Source: Paenibacillus sp. FSL R5-0912 (lineage in GTDB: Bacteria; Bacillota; Bacilli; Paenibacillales; Paenibacillaceae). From it: a stretch of 64,000 nt of DNA. The stretch covers positions 2,356,001-2,420,000 of the forward strand of contig NZ_CP009282.1 of the NCBI RefSeq assembly GCF_000758605.1, read 5' to 3'. Below the pieces are notes generated by a model, which did not search any database, had not been told where the DNA came from, and worked only from the letters and a program-made list of their open reading frames with translations. Positions 17,821-29,135 of this stretch are shown piece after piece (position 1 is the stretch's first letter; the number at the start of each line of letters is the position of its first letter). The translations under genes and the position numbers were made by a program.

Positions 17821-18123
17821 ATGGTAACATTGGAGCCTGTACAGGTAGGCGATTATGTCCTGGTTGGGGTTGAAGTGAAGCTGCCCAAAACTACGCTGCT
17901 GAGCATCAGCACAAGCCGTGGATATATCATGTGCGGGGCGCTGGATATAGGACTGCTCAATAATACGTTGAGTGACCGGCAGATTATTGCCGCACGGGCA
18001 GTGGGGGTACGCACATTACCGCAGCTGCTGGCTGCCCCGCTGGAATCCGTTACAATAGAGGCAGAGAAGCTTGGCATCGTTCCAGGCATGACTGGGGCGG
18101 AGGCCCTGCTGCTGATGGTGTAG
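17821..18123 (+). CDS. yunC: YunC family protein (DUF1805)
   Basis: A 100-residue protein of the DUF1805 family: VEVKLPKTTLLSISTSRGY, MCGALDIGLLN and ARAVGVRTLPQLL are typical. B. subtilis YunC is a structurally characterised small protein of unknown function. The ATG at 17821 follows AGGAGGTGCTGCAA, which excludes the upstream GTG. A YunD-type gene lies 20 kb away in this window rather than beside it. Probably cytoplasmic. Confidence 0.85.
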   Translation: MVTLEPVQVGDYVLVGVEVKLPKTTLLSISTSRGYIMCGALDIGLLNNTLSDRQIIAARAVGVRTLPQLLAAPLESVTIEAEKLGIVPGMTGAEALLLMV

Positions 18124-18149
18124 GACAGCAGACTGGATGAGTACTCAGC

Positions 18150-18174
18150 AGGGGGCCGGTGGCCCTCTTTTTGC
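18150..18174 (+). terminator. Terminator after yunC
   Basis: GGGGGCC-GGT-GGCCCTC stem, followed by TTTTTGCC. Confidence 0.7.
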
Positions 18175-18182
18175 CTTGAAAA

Positions 18183-18197
18183 TAAGAATAATTATGT
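18183..18197. promoter_or_regulatory. PerR-like box upstream of dps (weak)
   Basis: TAAGAATAATTATGT matches about 10 of 14 informative positions of the PerR/Fur-type box TTATAATNATTATAA. Dps/MrgA genes are PerR-controlled in Bacillus. It lies about 215 bp before the dps start, so it would imply a long leader. Confidence 0.3.
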
Positions 18198-18288
18198 TGT
18201 ATCACATGTTCCGGAGCATAAGGTAAGGAACCTTGGCTCATCCTAAGGGTTAGGACCGGAAGCGGCAGGACGCGGCGGGGAAAAAGGT

Positions 18289-18375
18289 GCTTGTCCAGTG
18301 TCCTCCTTTGTTTCGCCCTGCGGGCAGAAGGGTAAATGGAGAATAGACTAATGCATAGCCGGATGATGGACAAGC
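18289..18375 (+). other. Long-range inverted repeat in the dps leader
   Basis: GCTTGTCCA (18289-18297) and TGGACAAGC (18367-18375) are perfect complements 69 nt apart, with a smaller GCCCTGCGGGC hairpin between them. The structure ends about 36 bp before the dps start and could be a structured 5' leader. No known riboswitch class was recognised. Confidence 0.4.
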
Positions 18376-18411
18376 AGCCGGCAAATATATGGATAAGGAA
18401 GGGATCAACTC

Positions 18412-18873
18412 ATGGCTAAAGCATCAAACAAAGTAAATACCGCTTCATTGGAACAGGTACTTAACCGTCAGGTAGCTAACCTCAACGTTCTATATGTGAA
18501 AGTGCATAATTATCACTGGTATGTGAAAGGTGAGCAGTTCTTTGCCCTGCATGTAAAGTTTGAAGAACTGTACGATGATATCACGCTCAAAATGGACGAG
18601 GTTGCCGAGCGCCTGCTGAGTATCAAAGGCAGTCCTGCAGCGACGATGAAAGAATATTTGGAAATTGCCACTATTCAGGAAGCAACCGGCAAGGAAGATG
18701 CACGGGGCATGGTGCAGGCACTCATCGAAGATTTCGCTACAGTAGCGGAAGAATTGACTGAAGGCATCGAACTGGCGGAAGAAGTCAGCGATCAGCCGAC
18801 TGCCGACCTGTTCATCAAGATTCGCGCTGATCTTGAGAAGAACCAATGGATGCTGCGCTCTTTCCTGGGCTGA
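18412..18873 (+). CDS. dps: Dps-family DNA-protecting ferroxidase
   Basis: A 153-residue ferritin-like protein. It shows the inter-subunit ferroxidase pattern with H35 (NYHWYVKG), H47, D62 and E66 (KMDEVAERLL). Dps dodecamers oxidise Fe(II) with peroxide and protect DNA. ATAAGGAAGGGATC precedes the ATG. Possible PerR control is suggested by the weak box upstream. Length and core motifs are normal for MrgA/Dps. Confidence 0.95.
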   Translation: MAKASNKVNTASLEQVLNRQVANLNVLYVKVHNYHWYVKGEQFFALHVKFEELYDDITLKMDEVAERLLSIKGSPAATMKEYLEIATIQEATGKEDARGMVQALIEDFATVAEELTEGIELAEEVSDQPTADLFIKIRADLEKNQWMLRSFLG

Positions 18874-18915
18874 GTGATAGCTGGATAATCCTTGCTGTGT
18901 AAGTTTGAGACAAAA

Positions 18916-18967
18916 GCATAAACAAAGCCTCCCCTGGGTAATACCGTGCGGGAGGCTTTATTTATGC
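18916..18967. terminator. Bidirectional terminator after dps
   Basis: Outer arms GCATAAA/TTTATGC and inner arms AAAGCCTCCC/GGGAGGCTTT form a long stem. Confidence 0.85.
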
Positions 18968-19059
18968 TACGAACTAAAGAAGAGAGTTCATTTAAAATTG
19001 CAGCAATGAATGTATTCAGTTCCAAGTGGAAATTCAGTAATAGTTGTATATTGTGCAGT

Positions 19060-19190
19060 TAAAAACAGCGAAAAGGGCTGCCTGCATCATACAACTGCAG
19101 TCTGTACAACTAAATCTGTCCGAATGGGTGAGAACCTAGGTCCAAAGGCAGTTTAATTGTACGAAATACAACTAAGCATACGCATATACC
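19060..19190. repeat. Interspersed repeat family A, copy 3 (inverted)
   Basis: Read on the minus strand, GTTGTATTTCGTACAA (19172-19157) matches TTGTATTTCATACAA of copies 1 and 2. Further TTGTA/TACAA words follow (CATACAACTGCAG, TGTACAACTAAAT). It lies in the 470-bp gap between dps and the MarR gene. Confidence 0.45.
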
Positions 19191-19275
19191 GGAATAGGAT
19201 CATTGCAAGCAAACCATCAGCAAGCGATATACAAAATTAGTTATCACTAGTTTAAATCAGATGCTGTTATAGGAG

Positions 19276-19306
19276 CTCCAAATGTTCACCGCAGTGACGG
19301 CTAAGC
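19276..19306. repeat. Interspersed repeat family C, fragment 1
   Basis: A 31-bp stretch containing TTCACCGCAGTGACG matches 62432-62462 at about 27 positions. Nothing else is visible between here and the MarR stop. Confidence 0.5.
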
Positions 19307-19340
19307 TTCAAGTTCAAATCTTAAGTAAGCTTTATACTGA

Positions 19341-19844
19341 CTAGGAATTCTCGTCATTTTTAATCATAGTGTCACTATGACTTATCACGGTTTGAATAAA
19401 TTTCAATGAAGCCTGCAGTTCCGCCTCCGAGAATGTGTTCAAACCCTGAATAAAGCTCTGTTCAAAGTTTTCATGCATCTCGGCGTGAACGACAAAGAGC
19501 TGCCTGCCTTTGGGGGTAAGGCTGAAATAGACTTCTTTCCTGTTGTCATTCATCCGGCTGCGCTTAATGCAGCCTTCCTGGAGGAGCTTGCCGCTGATTT
19601 TCGTAATGCTCGCCTTGGACAAATTCATTTTTTCCGCAATCGAGGTGCTGTTAATAGGCTCGTGGTTGCCGATGCAGTCAATGACATGAATGCTTGTCAA
19701 AGAGTTTGAAGTGAAAGTCAGCCCATACTGACGGGTAAGATCAGCGAATGCATCGAGCTCGGATGCAAAAAGCTGTTCGTTTAAATGCGTTAAGTGGAGT
19801 AAGCGGCCATACAGCAACCGCTTAAGTCCTTCGGATGAGTTCAT
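19341..19844 (-). CDS. MarR-family transcriptional regulator
   Basis: About 167 residues. The winged helix is visible in STSIAEKMNLSKASITKISGKLL, then CIKRSRMNDNRKEVYFSLTPKGR with the MarR wing. The start is uncertain: ATGs at 19856 and 19844 and a TTG at 19871 are in frame. The 19844 start is best spaced from AGGGAG. It is divergent from the nitroreductase gene and both promoters carry versions of one dyad, so it probably represses both. Many MarR/nitroreductase pairs sense quinones or nitroaromatics; the ligand is unproven. Confidence 0.88.
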   Translation of the reverse strand: MNSSEGLKRLLYGRLLHLTHLNEQLFASELDAFADLTRQYGLTFTSNSLTSIHVIDCIGNHEPINSTSIAEKMNLSKASITKISGKLLQEGCIKRSRMNDNRKEVYFSLTPKGRQLFVVHAEMHENFEQSFIQGLNTFSEAELQASLKFIQTVISHSDTMIKNDENS

Positions 19845-19881
19845 AAGGATTGGCATCTCCCTGTTATGCAAAATTATCTTT

Positions 19882-19913
19882 ATCCTACCTCTAAATTATT
19901 CACTTGTAAACTA
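19882..19913 (-). promoter_or_regulatory. marR-type gene promoter with operator
   Basis: On the minus strand TTTACA (19910-19905), 17-bp spacer, TAGGAT (19887-19882). The -35 lies inside TAGTTTACAAGTGAATAAT (19913-19895), a degenerate version of the operator on the other side. Confidence 0.65.
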
Positions 19914-19968
19914 ACGCGGGATTTCGATGTTTAACTATTAAAGCTCAGTATTTATTCCAATAAATAGA

Positions 19969-20009
19969 TTGACAGCTATGTTTTCACGAAATATAGTTTA
20001 CTAGTAAAC
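19969..20009 (+). promoter_or_regulatory. Nitroreductase promoter with MarR operator
   Basis: TTGACA (19969-19974), 17-bp spacer, TATAGT (19992-19997). The perfect 14-bp palindrome GTTTACTAGTAAAC (19996-20009) covers the end of the -10 and the start region, suited to repression. Confidence 0.8.
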
Positions 20010-20053
20010 AATTTAAATTGTTGAATGTTAACAATATTTCGGGGAGGATAACG

Positions 20054-21094
20054 ATGAAGAATGTGTCTCAAGCGATAAGAGAACGGCGGACCATTCGGAA
20101 ATTCAGCGCAAGGCCGGTCGAATTAGAAGGGATCGTTTCTTTGCTGAATGAGGCAGCAAGCCTGTACGAAGCTGAGGGGACGCCGTATTGGCGCTGTCTT
20201 TATTTCGCCACACCGGAGGCACGTGAAGAGCTGGCTGACAGCATGATTGCCAAGATGAAGGAAAGTCATCTGGGAAAACTCCTTCCTGCCAAAATTACAG
20301 AGTTATTTTAAAAAAAAGTAACGGATATTCCCGCTCACGTAGTCTTCATTGCTGAATCCGCCGACACGCAGCGGCAGCGCGACGAAAATTACGCTGCGGT
20401 TTGCAGCATTATGCAGAATATTCAGCTGCTGGGCTGGGAACAAGGGCTAGGGATGCTGTGGTATACGGATCCCATGTTTTGCAGCGAATCATTGTTTACT
20501 GCAATAGGCCTGAGAGAAGGGGAGAGGTTTGCCGGGATGATGGAAATCGGCTACTTCGAGAAGACGCCGAAAGCCCGGAAAAGAACCCCGGCAGAGGAGC
20601 GTTGGAGTATAATAGGTGAAGACGACAGATTACATCCGAATCTCAACCCTGTTTCTTCGCAAAGCATCCTGAAACTGCTTAACGAGGCTGTATGGGCGCC
20701 AAATGACGGAATGAGAGAACCCTGGCGTTTTATCTATGTAACGGGGGGGCAAGCTGCCCGGAAACTGCGAGCCTCTGGAGAGGAAGCTTCAATACCGTTC
20801 CTTATGGTCGTAGCTACGGAGGAATCGGATCTTCACCGACAGGAAGAGGATTATGCGGCAGTGTGCTGTCTGATCCAGAACTTTCAGCTGCTGGCCAAGT
20901 CCGAACCATGGAACCTGCGCCGCCTGATTCCCGAATGGATTTATGACGCGGAGCAGTGCAGGTCATTCGGAATTCGCCCCCGGGAACGGATCGTTGCTGT
21001 GCTTGAACTGGGGGGAGAGAAGAGAGTCTCTAATTCCCTGTCTGCTCCAGTGGTTTTCGAACAGTTCAGCAGGGGGAGCGGTCTCAGGCAATAA
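20054..21094 (+). pseudogene. Two-domain nitroreductase-family protein interrupted by an in-frame TAA
   Basis: The frame starting at ATG 20054 (after GGGGAGG) encodes a nitroreductase start (QAIRERRTIRKFSARPV). It stops at TAA 20309-20311 inside TTTTAAAAAAAA, then continues in the same frame without another stop to 21094. The rejoined product would be about 346 residues: a full FMN nitroreductase-like domain (to about 190), then a second, shorter one (LLNEAVWAPNDGMREPWRFIYV). The stop is either a true nonsense mutation or an error in the T4-A8 run. If real, only an 85-residue fragment is made unless translation restarts. Promoter and operator are intact, suggesting recent damage. Confidence 0.75.
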
Positions 21095-21185
21095 TTTCTA
21101 TTAATAGCTGCAGATTCAGGCTGCAGAGTAATAAATTTGATAGTGGGTATTTGTAAAAATCGGATCTTTGTAATAAAATTAGTGA

Positions 21186-21220
21186 GAATCATTGATAATC
21201 AATGTGATTCAATTTATAAT
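21186..21220 (+). promoter_or_regulatory. suf operon promoter with overlapping dyad
   Basis: TTGATA (21192-21197), 17-bp spacer, TATAAT (21215-21220). An imperfect dyad with outer arms GAATCA/TGATTC and inner TTGAT-A-ATCAA (21186-21210) covers the -35 and spacer. It resembles a Fur-type AT-rich box, but the match is imperfect. Confidence 0.6.
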
Positions 21221-21322
21221 AATTATAATGTGATATAAAATCTAATTGCTTGTAATCAGGGAAATCCTGTGACAATACAACTTTCTGATTTCGCAAATCG
21301 ATCAATGGAGGGAATAATAATT

Positions 21323-22105
21323 ATGGCAGCAGATTTTGTCATTGAGGGACTGAAAGCGACGATTGAAGGAAAAGAAATTCTGAAGGGGATCAACCTTCAA
21401 ATGAAGGGCGGAGAAATTCACGCCATCATGGGACCGAACGGTACTGGTAAAAGTACTTTGGCCTCAGCCTTGATGGGTCATCCAAAGTATGTGGTTACAG
21501 AAGGCACAGCCGTGCTTGAAGGTGAAGATCTGCTCGAGATGGCAGTGGATGAACGCGCCCGTGCCGGCCTGTTCCTGGCTATGCAGTATCCGAGCGAGAT
21601 CAGCGGGGTAACCAATTCCGACTTCCTGCGCAGTGCAATTAATTCCCGGCGTGAAGAGGGCAGTGAGATTTCCCTGATTCGTTTCATCCGGCTGATGGAA
21701 GCTAAGATGAAGGAACTGGATATGAATCCTGAATTCCTGCACCGCTACCTGAACGAAGGCTTCTCCGGCGGTGAGAAGAAACGTAATGAAATTCTCCAAA
21801 TGATGATGCTGGACCCTAAGATCGTCATTCTTGACGAAATCGACTCCGGTCTTGATATTGATGCACTCAAAATTGTTGCCGATGGTGTGAACTCCATGCG
21901 CAGTCCGGAACGCGGATTCCTGGTTATCACTCACTATCAGCGTTTACTTAACTACATCAAACCTGATTATGTACATGTCATGATGCAGGGACGGATTGTG
22001 AAATCCGGCGGCCCTGAGCTTGCGGAACGTCTGGAAGCAGAAGGTTATGAATGGGTTAAGGAAGAACTCGGCATTGAAGACGAAACTGTAGGACAAGAAG
22101 CTTAG
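21323..22105 (+). CDS. sufC: Fe-S cluster assembly ATPase SufC
   Basis: A 260-residue ABC-type ATPase. Walker A GPNGTGKST is at about 36-44, the signature FSGGEKKRNEI, and Walker B VILDEIDSGLD. SufC pairs with SufB and SufD to build Fe-S clusters on the scaffold. I chose ATG at 21323, which follows GGAGGGAATAATAATT; an upstream in-frame start at 21269 lacks a binding site. It is the first gene of sufCDSUB, in the same order as in B. subtilis, with a clear promoter at 21192-21220. Confidence 0.97.
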   Translation: MAADFVIEGLKATIEGKEILKGINLQMKGGEIHAIMGPNGTGKSTLASALMGHPKYVVTEGTAVLEGEDLLEMAVDERARAGLFLAMQYPSEISGVTNSDFLRSAINSRREEGSEISLIRFIRLMEAKMKELDMNPEFLHRYLNEGFSGGEKKRNEILQMMMLDPKIVILDEIDSGLDIDALKIVADGVNSMRSPERGFLVITHYQRLLNYIKPDYVHVMMQGRIVKSGGPELAERLEAEGYEWVKEELGIEDETVGQEA

Positions 22106-22130
22106 AAACGCTGGAAGGAGGAAATCACTT

Positions 22131-25079
<2,949 letters not shown>

Positions 25080-25098
25080 AAACAAGGAGGCTGACACC

Positions 25099-26496
25099 AT
25101 GGCTAAGAAAGCGCCTGATATGGAGGAATACCAGTTTGGATTCCGTGACGAGCACAAGTCGATATTTCAGTCTGGTAAAGGACTCACGGAAGAAATTGTC
25201 CGGGAAATCTCCGCAATCAAAAACGAGCCGGAATGGATGCTTAATTTCCGTCTGAAGTCCCTGGAGCAGTTCCGCAAGATGCCAATGCCAACATGGGGCG
25301 GCAATATGGACGATCTGGATTTCGAAGACATTCAATATTATGTAAGACCTTCTGAGAAACAGGGTAAGACTTGGGAAGAAGTGCCTTCGGAGATCAAGGA
25401 AACCTTCGATAAGCTGGGCATTCCGGAAGCGGAGCAGAAATTCCTGGCCGGTGTCTCGGCGCAGTACGAATCCGAGGTTGTTTACCACAGCATGCAGAAG
25501 AACCTTGAAGATCAGGGTGTAATCTTCACCGATACGGATTCTGCACTGCGTGATCACCCGGAGTTGTTCAAGAAGTTCTTCGGGACGATCATTCCTCCGG
25601 CAGACAACAAGTTCGCCGCACTCAACAGTGCAGTCTGGTCCGGCGGTAGCTTCATCTATGTTCCGAAGGGTGTGAAATGTGAAGTGCCTTTGCAGGCCTA
25701 CTTCCGGATCAACTCCGAGAACATGGGACAATTTGAGCGTACGCTGATTCTTGCAGATGAGGATAGCTTCGTGCATTACGTCGAAGGCTGTACCGCACCG
25801 ATCTACAGTACCAACTCCCTGCATAGTGCAGTGGTTGAAATTCTGTGCATGAAGAATGCCCGTGTTCGTTACACGACCATTCAGAACTGGGCGCCGAATA
25901 TCTACAACCTTGTAACGAAACGTGCGGTAGCCGAAGAAAATGCCACCATGGAATGGGTAGACGGCAACATCGGTTCCAAGCTGACAATGAAATACCCGGC
26001 TGTCGTGCTTAAAGGCCGCGGAGCCAAGGGTTCGGTATTGTCCATCGCGGTAGCAGGCAAAGGCCAGCACCAGGATGCAGGCGCCAAAATGATTCATCTG
26101 GCACCGGACACCACATCCACCATCGTCTCCAAGTCGATCAGCAAGCACGGCGGCAAGGTCACTTACCGCGGACTCGCTTCCTTCGGCCGTCAGGCAGAAG
26201 GCGCGAAATCCAATATCAAATGCGATACACTTATTCTGGATAACGAGTCCACCTCGGACACGATTCCTTACAATGAGATCATGAACGATAACATCGTGCT
26301 TGAGCATGAAGCTACAGTATCCAAGGTCTCTGAAGAGCAGCTGTTCTATCTCCAGAGCCGTGGCCTGACGGAAGCCGAAGCTACGCAAATGATCGTTATG
26401 GGCTTCATCGAACCGTTCACCAAAGAGCTGCCGATGGAATACGCGGTAGAGATGAACAGATTGATCAAGTTCGAGATGGAAGGCTCTATCGGTTAA
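25099..26496 (+). CDS. sufB: Fe-S cluster scaffold protein SufB
   Basis: A 465-residue beta-helix scaffold. It contains the N-terminal [33 protein letters not shown], the Cys-containing [11 protein letters not shown], and [21 protein letters not shown] at the C-terminus. AAGGAGGCTGACACC precedes the ATG. It is the last gene of the operon and ends at a strong terminator 40 bp downstream. Confidence 0.97.
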   Translation: MAKKAPDMEEYQFGFRDEHKSIFQSGKGLTEEIVREISAIKNEPEWMLNFRLKSLEQFRKMPMPTWGGNMDDLDFEDIQYYVRPSEKQGKTWEEVPSEIKETFDKLGIPEAEQKFLAGVSAQYESEVVYHSMQKNLEDQGVIFTDTDSALRDHPELFKKFFGTIIPPADNKFAALNSAVWSGGSFIYVPKGVKCEVPLQAYFRINSENMGQFERTLILADEDSFVHYVEGCTAPIYSTNSLHSAVVEILCMKNARVRYTTIQNWAPNIYNLVTKRAVAEENATMEWVDGNIGSKLTMKYPAVVLKGRGAKGSVLSIAVAGKGQHQDAGAKMIHLAPDTTSTIVSKSISKHGGKVTYRGLASFGRQAEGAKSNIKCDTLILDNESTSDTIPYNEIMNDNIVLEHEATVSKVSEEQLFYLQSRGLTEAEATQMIVMGFIEPFTKELPMEYAVEMNRLIKFEMEGSIG

Positions 26497-26533
26497 ACAG
26501 GAGCCTCGAGTATAATTAAGTAATATCCAGTAC

Positions 26534-26586
26534 GTGCCCACAGATTCTTGACGTAATATTGTCTAAGATCTGTGGGCATTTTTTTG
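26534..26586 (+). terminator. suf operon terminator
   Basis: TGCCCACAGATTCTT pairs with AAGATCTGTGGGCA, followed by eight T residues. Confidence 0.9.
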
Positions 26587-26609
26587 TTGAGTATGTCTTA
26601 CAGGAATCA

Positions 26610-26843
26610 GCTGCTCCGGTATCGCTATCCAGTCTGATTCAGTAACGATGACCTTCTGGCCGGAACTCTTCACTTTGGAGCAAACTTTGAACTGGATAGC
26701 CCGGAGCAGGGGGATGCCGGAGGGGTTGTTGATTGGAGATGCCCGAATTATGTTCTCTGAGCTGAATGGTGTAATGATTAGGCTAATGAATAAGTGCAAG
26801 CACCGAAGCATTGCTGTTATGCTCTGCTGCTTGTGCTTTTTTG
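26610..26843. other. Non-coding region with inverted repeat and terminator-like hairpin
   Basis: CTGCTCCGG-TATC-GCTATCCAGT (about 26610-26632) is nearly complementary to ACTGGATAGC-CCGGAGCAG (26691-26709). A hairpin at 26792-26843 (AAGTGCAAGCA with TGCTTGTGCTT) ends in TTTTTT. Short open frames on both strands show no recognisable protein. It may be a small structured transcript or a decayed gene. Confidence 0.45.
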
Positions 26844-26852
26844 TGTGGAGTC

Positions 26853-26990
26853 ACGCTGAAACGGACTGAGATTCCGATATCTTGTATTTTCGCGCCTGAA
26901 CGGAGGGGCGCGCGATCAAATAAAGGAATGTGAGTCCAGGTGATAGGCAAATTCTCTGATTTGCCCGATTAGCGGAATGTCAGTCCGCCT
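26853..26990. repeat. Interspersed repeat family B, copy 2
   Basis: CGGACTGAGATTCCG at 26862 and CGGAATGTCAGTCCG at 26972, with a middle GGAATGTGAGTCC near 26925. Same order and orientation as copy 1, and the same preceding ACGCTGA word. Confidence 0.75.
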
Positions 26991-27149
26991 CAGGCAGGAA
27001 GGGGGCCGTTAAAGGCTTGCAGTTACACTTTTATAATATTAATACATAATATTCCTTTTAACGGACAGCCAAAAAGCTGTTTCGCAGGGTTGAATCTTGC
27101 TATATCTTAATTGAGCAGTATTTACGAGGAAATAGGAGGAATTAAAGCT

Positions 27150-27233
27150 ATGGGAGGTCTTTTTCACCTGCTTAAGCCCTGTTTTTTCCGAAAAAACAAG
27201 GAAAATGCTCATTTCTCCCCTTTGCCGCATTAA
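27150..27233 (+). CDS. Putative 27-residue leader peptide of the ABC exporter operon
   Basis: ATG at 27150 follows AGGAGG with a 10-nt spacer, a near-ideal binding site. The peptide begins MGGLFHLLKP, continues CFFRKNKENAHF and ends at TAA 27233. Its centre spans a CCTGTTTTTT/AAAAAACAAGG stem. It lies 130 bp before a heterodimeric drug-exporter-type ABC pair, as BmrB does before BmrCD in B. subtilis. The ribosome binding site is seen; the regulatory role is inference. Confidence 0.55.
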   Translation: MGGLFHLLKPCFFRKNKENAHFSPLPH

Positions 27234-27236
27234 ATC

Positions 27237-27293
27237 ATGGGTGATAAACTGCTTAAAGTCCCTAAATTGAAAGCGCATAAAAAGGTGGCTTGA
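27237..27293 (+). CDS. Possible second 18-residue leader ORF
   Basis: ATG at 27237, three bases after the first leader stop, encodes MGDKLLKVPKLKAHKKVA and ends TGA. No separate binding site is seen, so it would depend on reinitiation after the first peptide. The Lys-rich sequence is unremarkable; it may be chance. Confidence 0.25.
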   Translation: MGDKLLKVPKLKAHKKVA

Positions 27294-27320
27294 GATGTGA
27301 GGTTTTGGGGCTAAGACCAT

Positions 27321-27349
27321 GCTTACGAAGTAGCTTTACTTCGTAAAGC
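27321..27349 (+). promoter_or_regulatory. Hairpin immediately before the ABC exporter ribosome binding site
   Basis: GCTTACGAAGT pairs with ACTTCGTAAAGC around AGCTTT. The binding site AAGGAGGA starts three bases after the stem. It can act on translation initiation or, with the following TTT, as a weak terminator. Confidence 0.55.
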
Positions 27350-27365
27350 TTTAAGGAGGAGAGAT

Positions 27366-29135
27366 ATGGATGTTCTCAGGCAACTGCGGGGCTTTTATCG
27401 GGAGAAGCTGCACTATTTGATTCTGTCGATTATATGTTTGGCGGCCGCAACTGCAGTGGGGCTTATTACCCCCAATTTGTTAAGGAGATTGATTGATGAT
27501 GTTATTGTTCCCCTAAAGTTTACTGAGGTGCCCGTACTCGCTCTTAGTGTGCTTGGTGTAATTATTGTTAAGGCCTGCCTCCAATTTGCCCATGGCTTCT
27601 TCGGTGGACGGCTGGGGAATTTTCTGGCCTACCGGCTGCGCAATGCCTGCTATGAGAAGCTGCAATTCCTGTCCTTCCGTTACTATGATACGGCGAAGAC
27701 AGGTGACCTGATGTCCCGGCTGACCGGGGATTTGGAAGCGATCCGGATGTTCATCGGCTTCGGATTTGCCCAATTGCTGAATGTGTTTTTTATGGTTTTG
27801 TTCGGTTCCATCATGATGTTCACAATCAACTGGCAGCTTACGCTGGTTACTCTGATCACTATGCCGTTCCTGGCTGTAGTTGCACTCAGATTCGAATCCA
27901 AGATTCACCCGGCCTTTCAGGAGATGCGTCTGGCGTTAAGCTCCCTGACAACGGCTGTACAGGAGAATGTCACCGGGGTGAGAACAGTCAAATCGTTTGC
28001 CAGAGAGGCCTACGAAGTTGAGAAGTTCTCACACCGTAATGAACGTTATAAGGATAATCAGATTTTTGCCGCCGAGCTATGGAGTAAATTCTTCCCTGTG
28101 ATGGAGCTGCTCGCTTCGGTCAGTGTAGCGATATTGCTGGGAGTTGGCGGTACACTGGTCATTAACAAGCATATGTCGCTCGGAGAACTTGTCGCTTTCT
28201 TCAGCCTGATCTGGTATATTATCGGTCCGGTATGGGGCCTTGGCTTCCAAATCAACAACTATACCCAGTCCAAGGCATCCGGAGAACGCGTGCTTCAAGT
28301 CCTTAATCAGCAGATAGATGTGAAGGATACAGAGAATGCAAGTGTGCTTGTACCGTCCGATGTGAAAGGCGAAGTGGACTTCGATCATGTTACTTTTGCT
28401 TACGGGAACAAGATGCCGGCAGTCAAGGATATTCATTTCCATGCTGAGCCCGGTGCGGTCATCGGATTCCTGGGGGGAACCGGCTCCGGGAAATCAACCA
28501 TTACCCAATTGATGATGCGCGCTTATGATGTGAATCAAGGAAGTATCAAGCTCGACGGGGTGGATATCCGTGATCTCCAGGTCCGCAGTCTGCGTGCACA
28601 GATCTCGACGGTGTTCCAGGAGACGTTCCTGTTCTCCTCCTCCATCCGCAATAATATCTCCTATGGACTCAAAAATGTCAGCATGGATGAAATCATCCGT
28701 GCCGCCGAGCTGGCGAAGGCGCATGAGTTCATTATGGAGATGCCGGAGGGCTATGATACCGTGGTAGGTGAACGCGGGATGGGCCTCTCCGGTGGACAAA
28801 AGCAGCGGATTGCCATTGCCCGCGCGCTGCTGAAGAACCCGCGGATTCTCATTCTGGATGATGCGACCAGCGCGGTCGATATGGAGACGGAGCATGAGAT
28901 TCAGGCAGGATTCCAGGAGGTTATGCGCGGACGTACAACCTTGATCATTGCCCACCGGATTTCCTCTCTGCGCCATGCCGACCAGATTATAGTTATGAAT
29001 GAAGGGAAGATGGTGCAGCGAGGTACGCATAAGGAACTGATTGAGGTTCCGGGACCTTACCAGGATGTATACCGGATTCAATACGCCGATTATTTGGCCA
29101 GGGATAATGAACTAGGGGCAGGTGATCCGGCATGA
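27366..29135 (+). CDS. ABC exporter half-transporter, degenerate-site subunit (YfiB/BmrC-like)
   Basis: A 589-residue fusion of a six-helix membrane domain and an ATPase domain. Walker A is GGTGSGKST near 368-376, the signature LSGGQKQR near 473, and Walker B ILILDDATSAVD near 495, with Asp in place of the catalytic Glu. The next gene has the canonical Glu but a weak signature, so together they make one degenerate and one active ATP site, as in heterodimeric multidrug exporters. ATG at 27366 after AAGGAGGAGAGAT. It overlaps the next gene by 4 bp. Substrates unknown; drug or peptide export is likely. Confidence 0.92.
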   Translation: MDVLRQLRGFYREKLHYLILSIICLAAATAVGLITPNLLRRLIDDVIVPLKFTEVPVLALSVLGVIIVKACLQFAHGFFGGRLGNFLAYRLRNACYEKLQFLSFRYYDTAKTGDLMSRLTGDLEAIRMFIGFGFAQLLNVFFMVLFGSIMMFTINWQLTLVTLITMPFLAVVALRFESKIHPAFQEMRLALSSLTTAVQENVTGVRTVKSFAREAYEVEKFSHRNERYKDNQIFAAELWSKFFPVMELLASVSVAILLGVGGTLVINKHMSLGELVAFFSLIWYIIGPVWGLGFQINNYTQSKASGERVLQVLNQQIDVKDTENASVLVPSDVKGEVDFDHVTFAYGNKMPAVKDIHFHAEPGAVIGFLGGTGSGKSTITQLMMRAYDVNQGSIKLDGVDIRDLQVRSLRAQISTVFQETFLFSSSIRNNISYGLKNVSMDEIIRAAELAKAHEFIMEMPEGYDTVVGERGMGLSGGQKQRIAIARALLKNPRILILDDATSAVDMETEHEIQAGFQEVMRGRTTLIIAHRISSLRHADQIIVMNEGKMVQRGTHKELIEVPGPYQDVYRIQYADYLARDNELGAGDPA

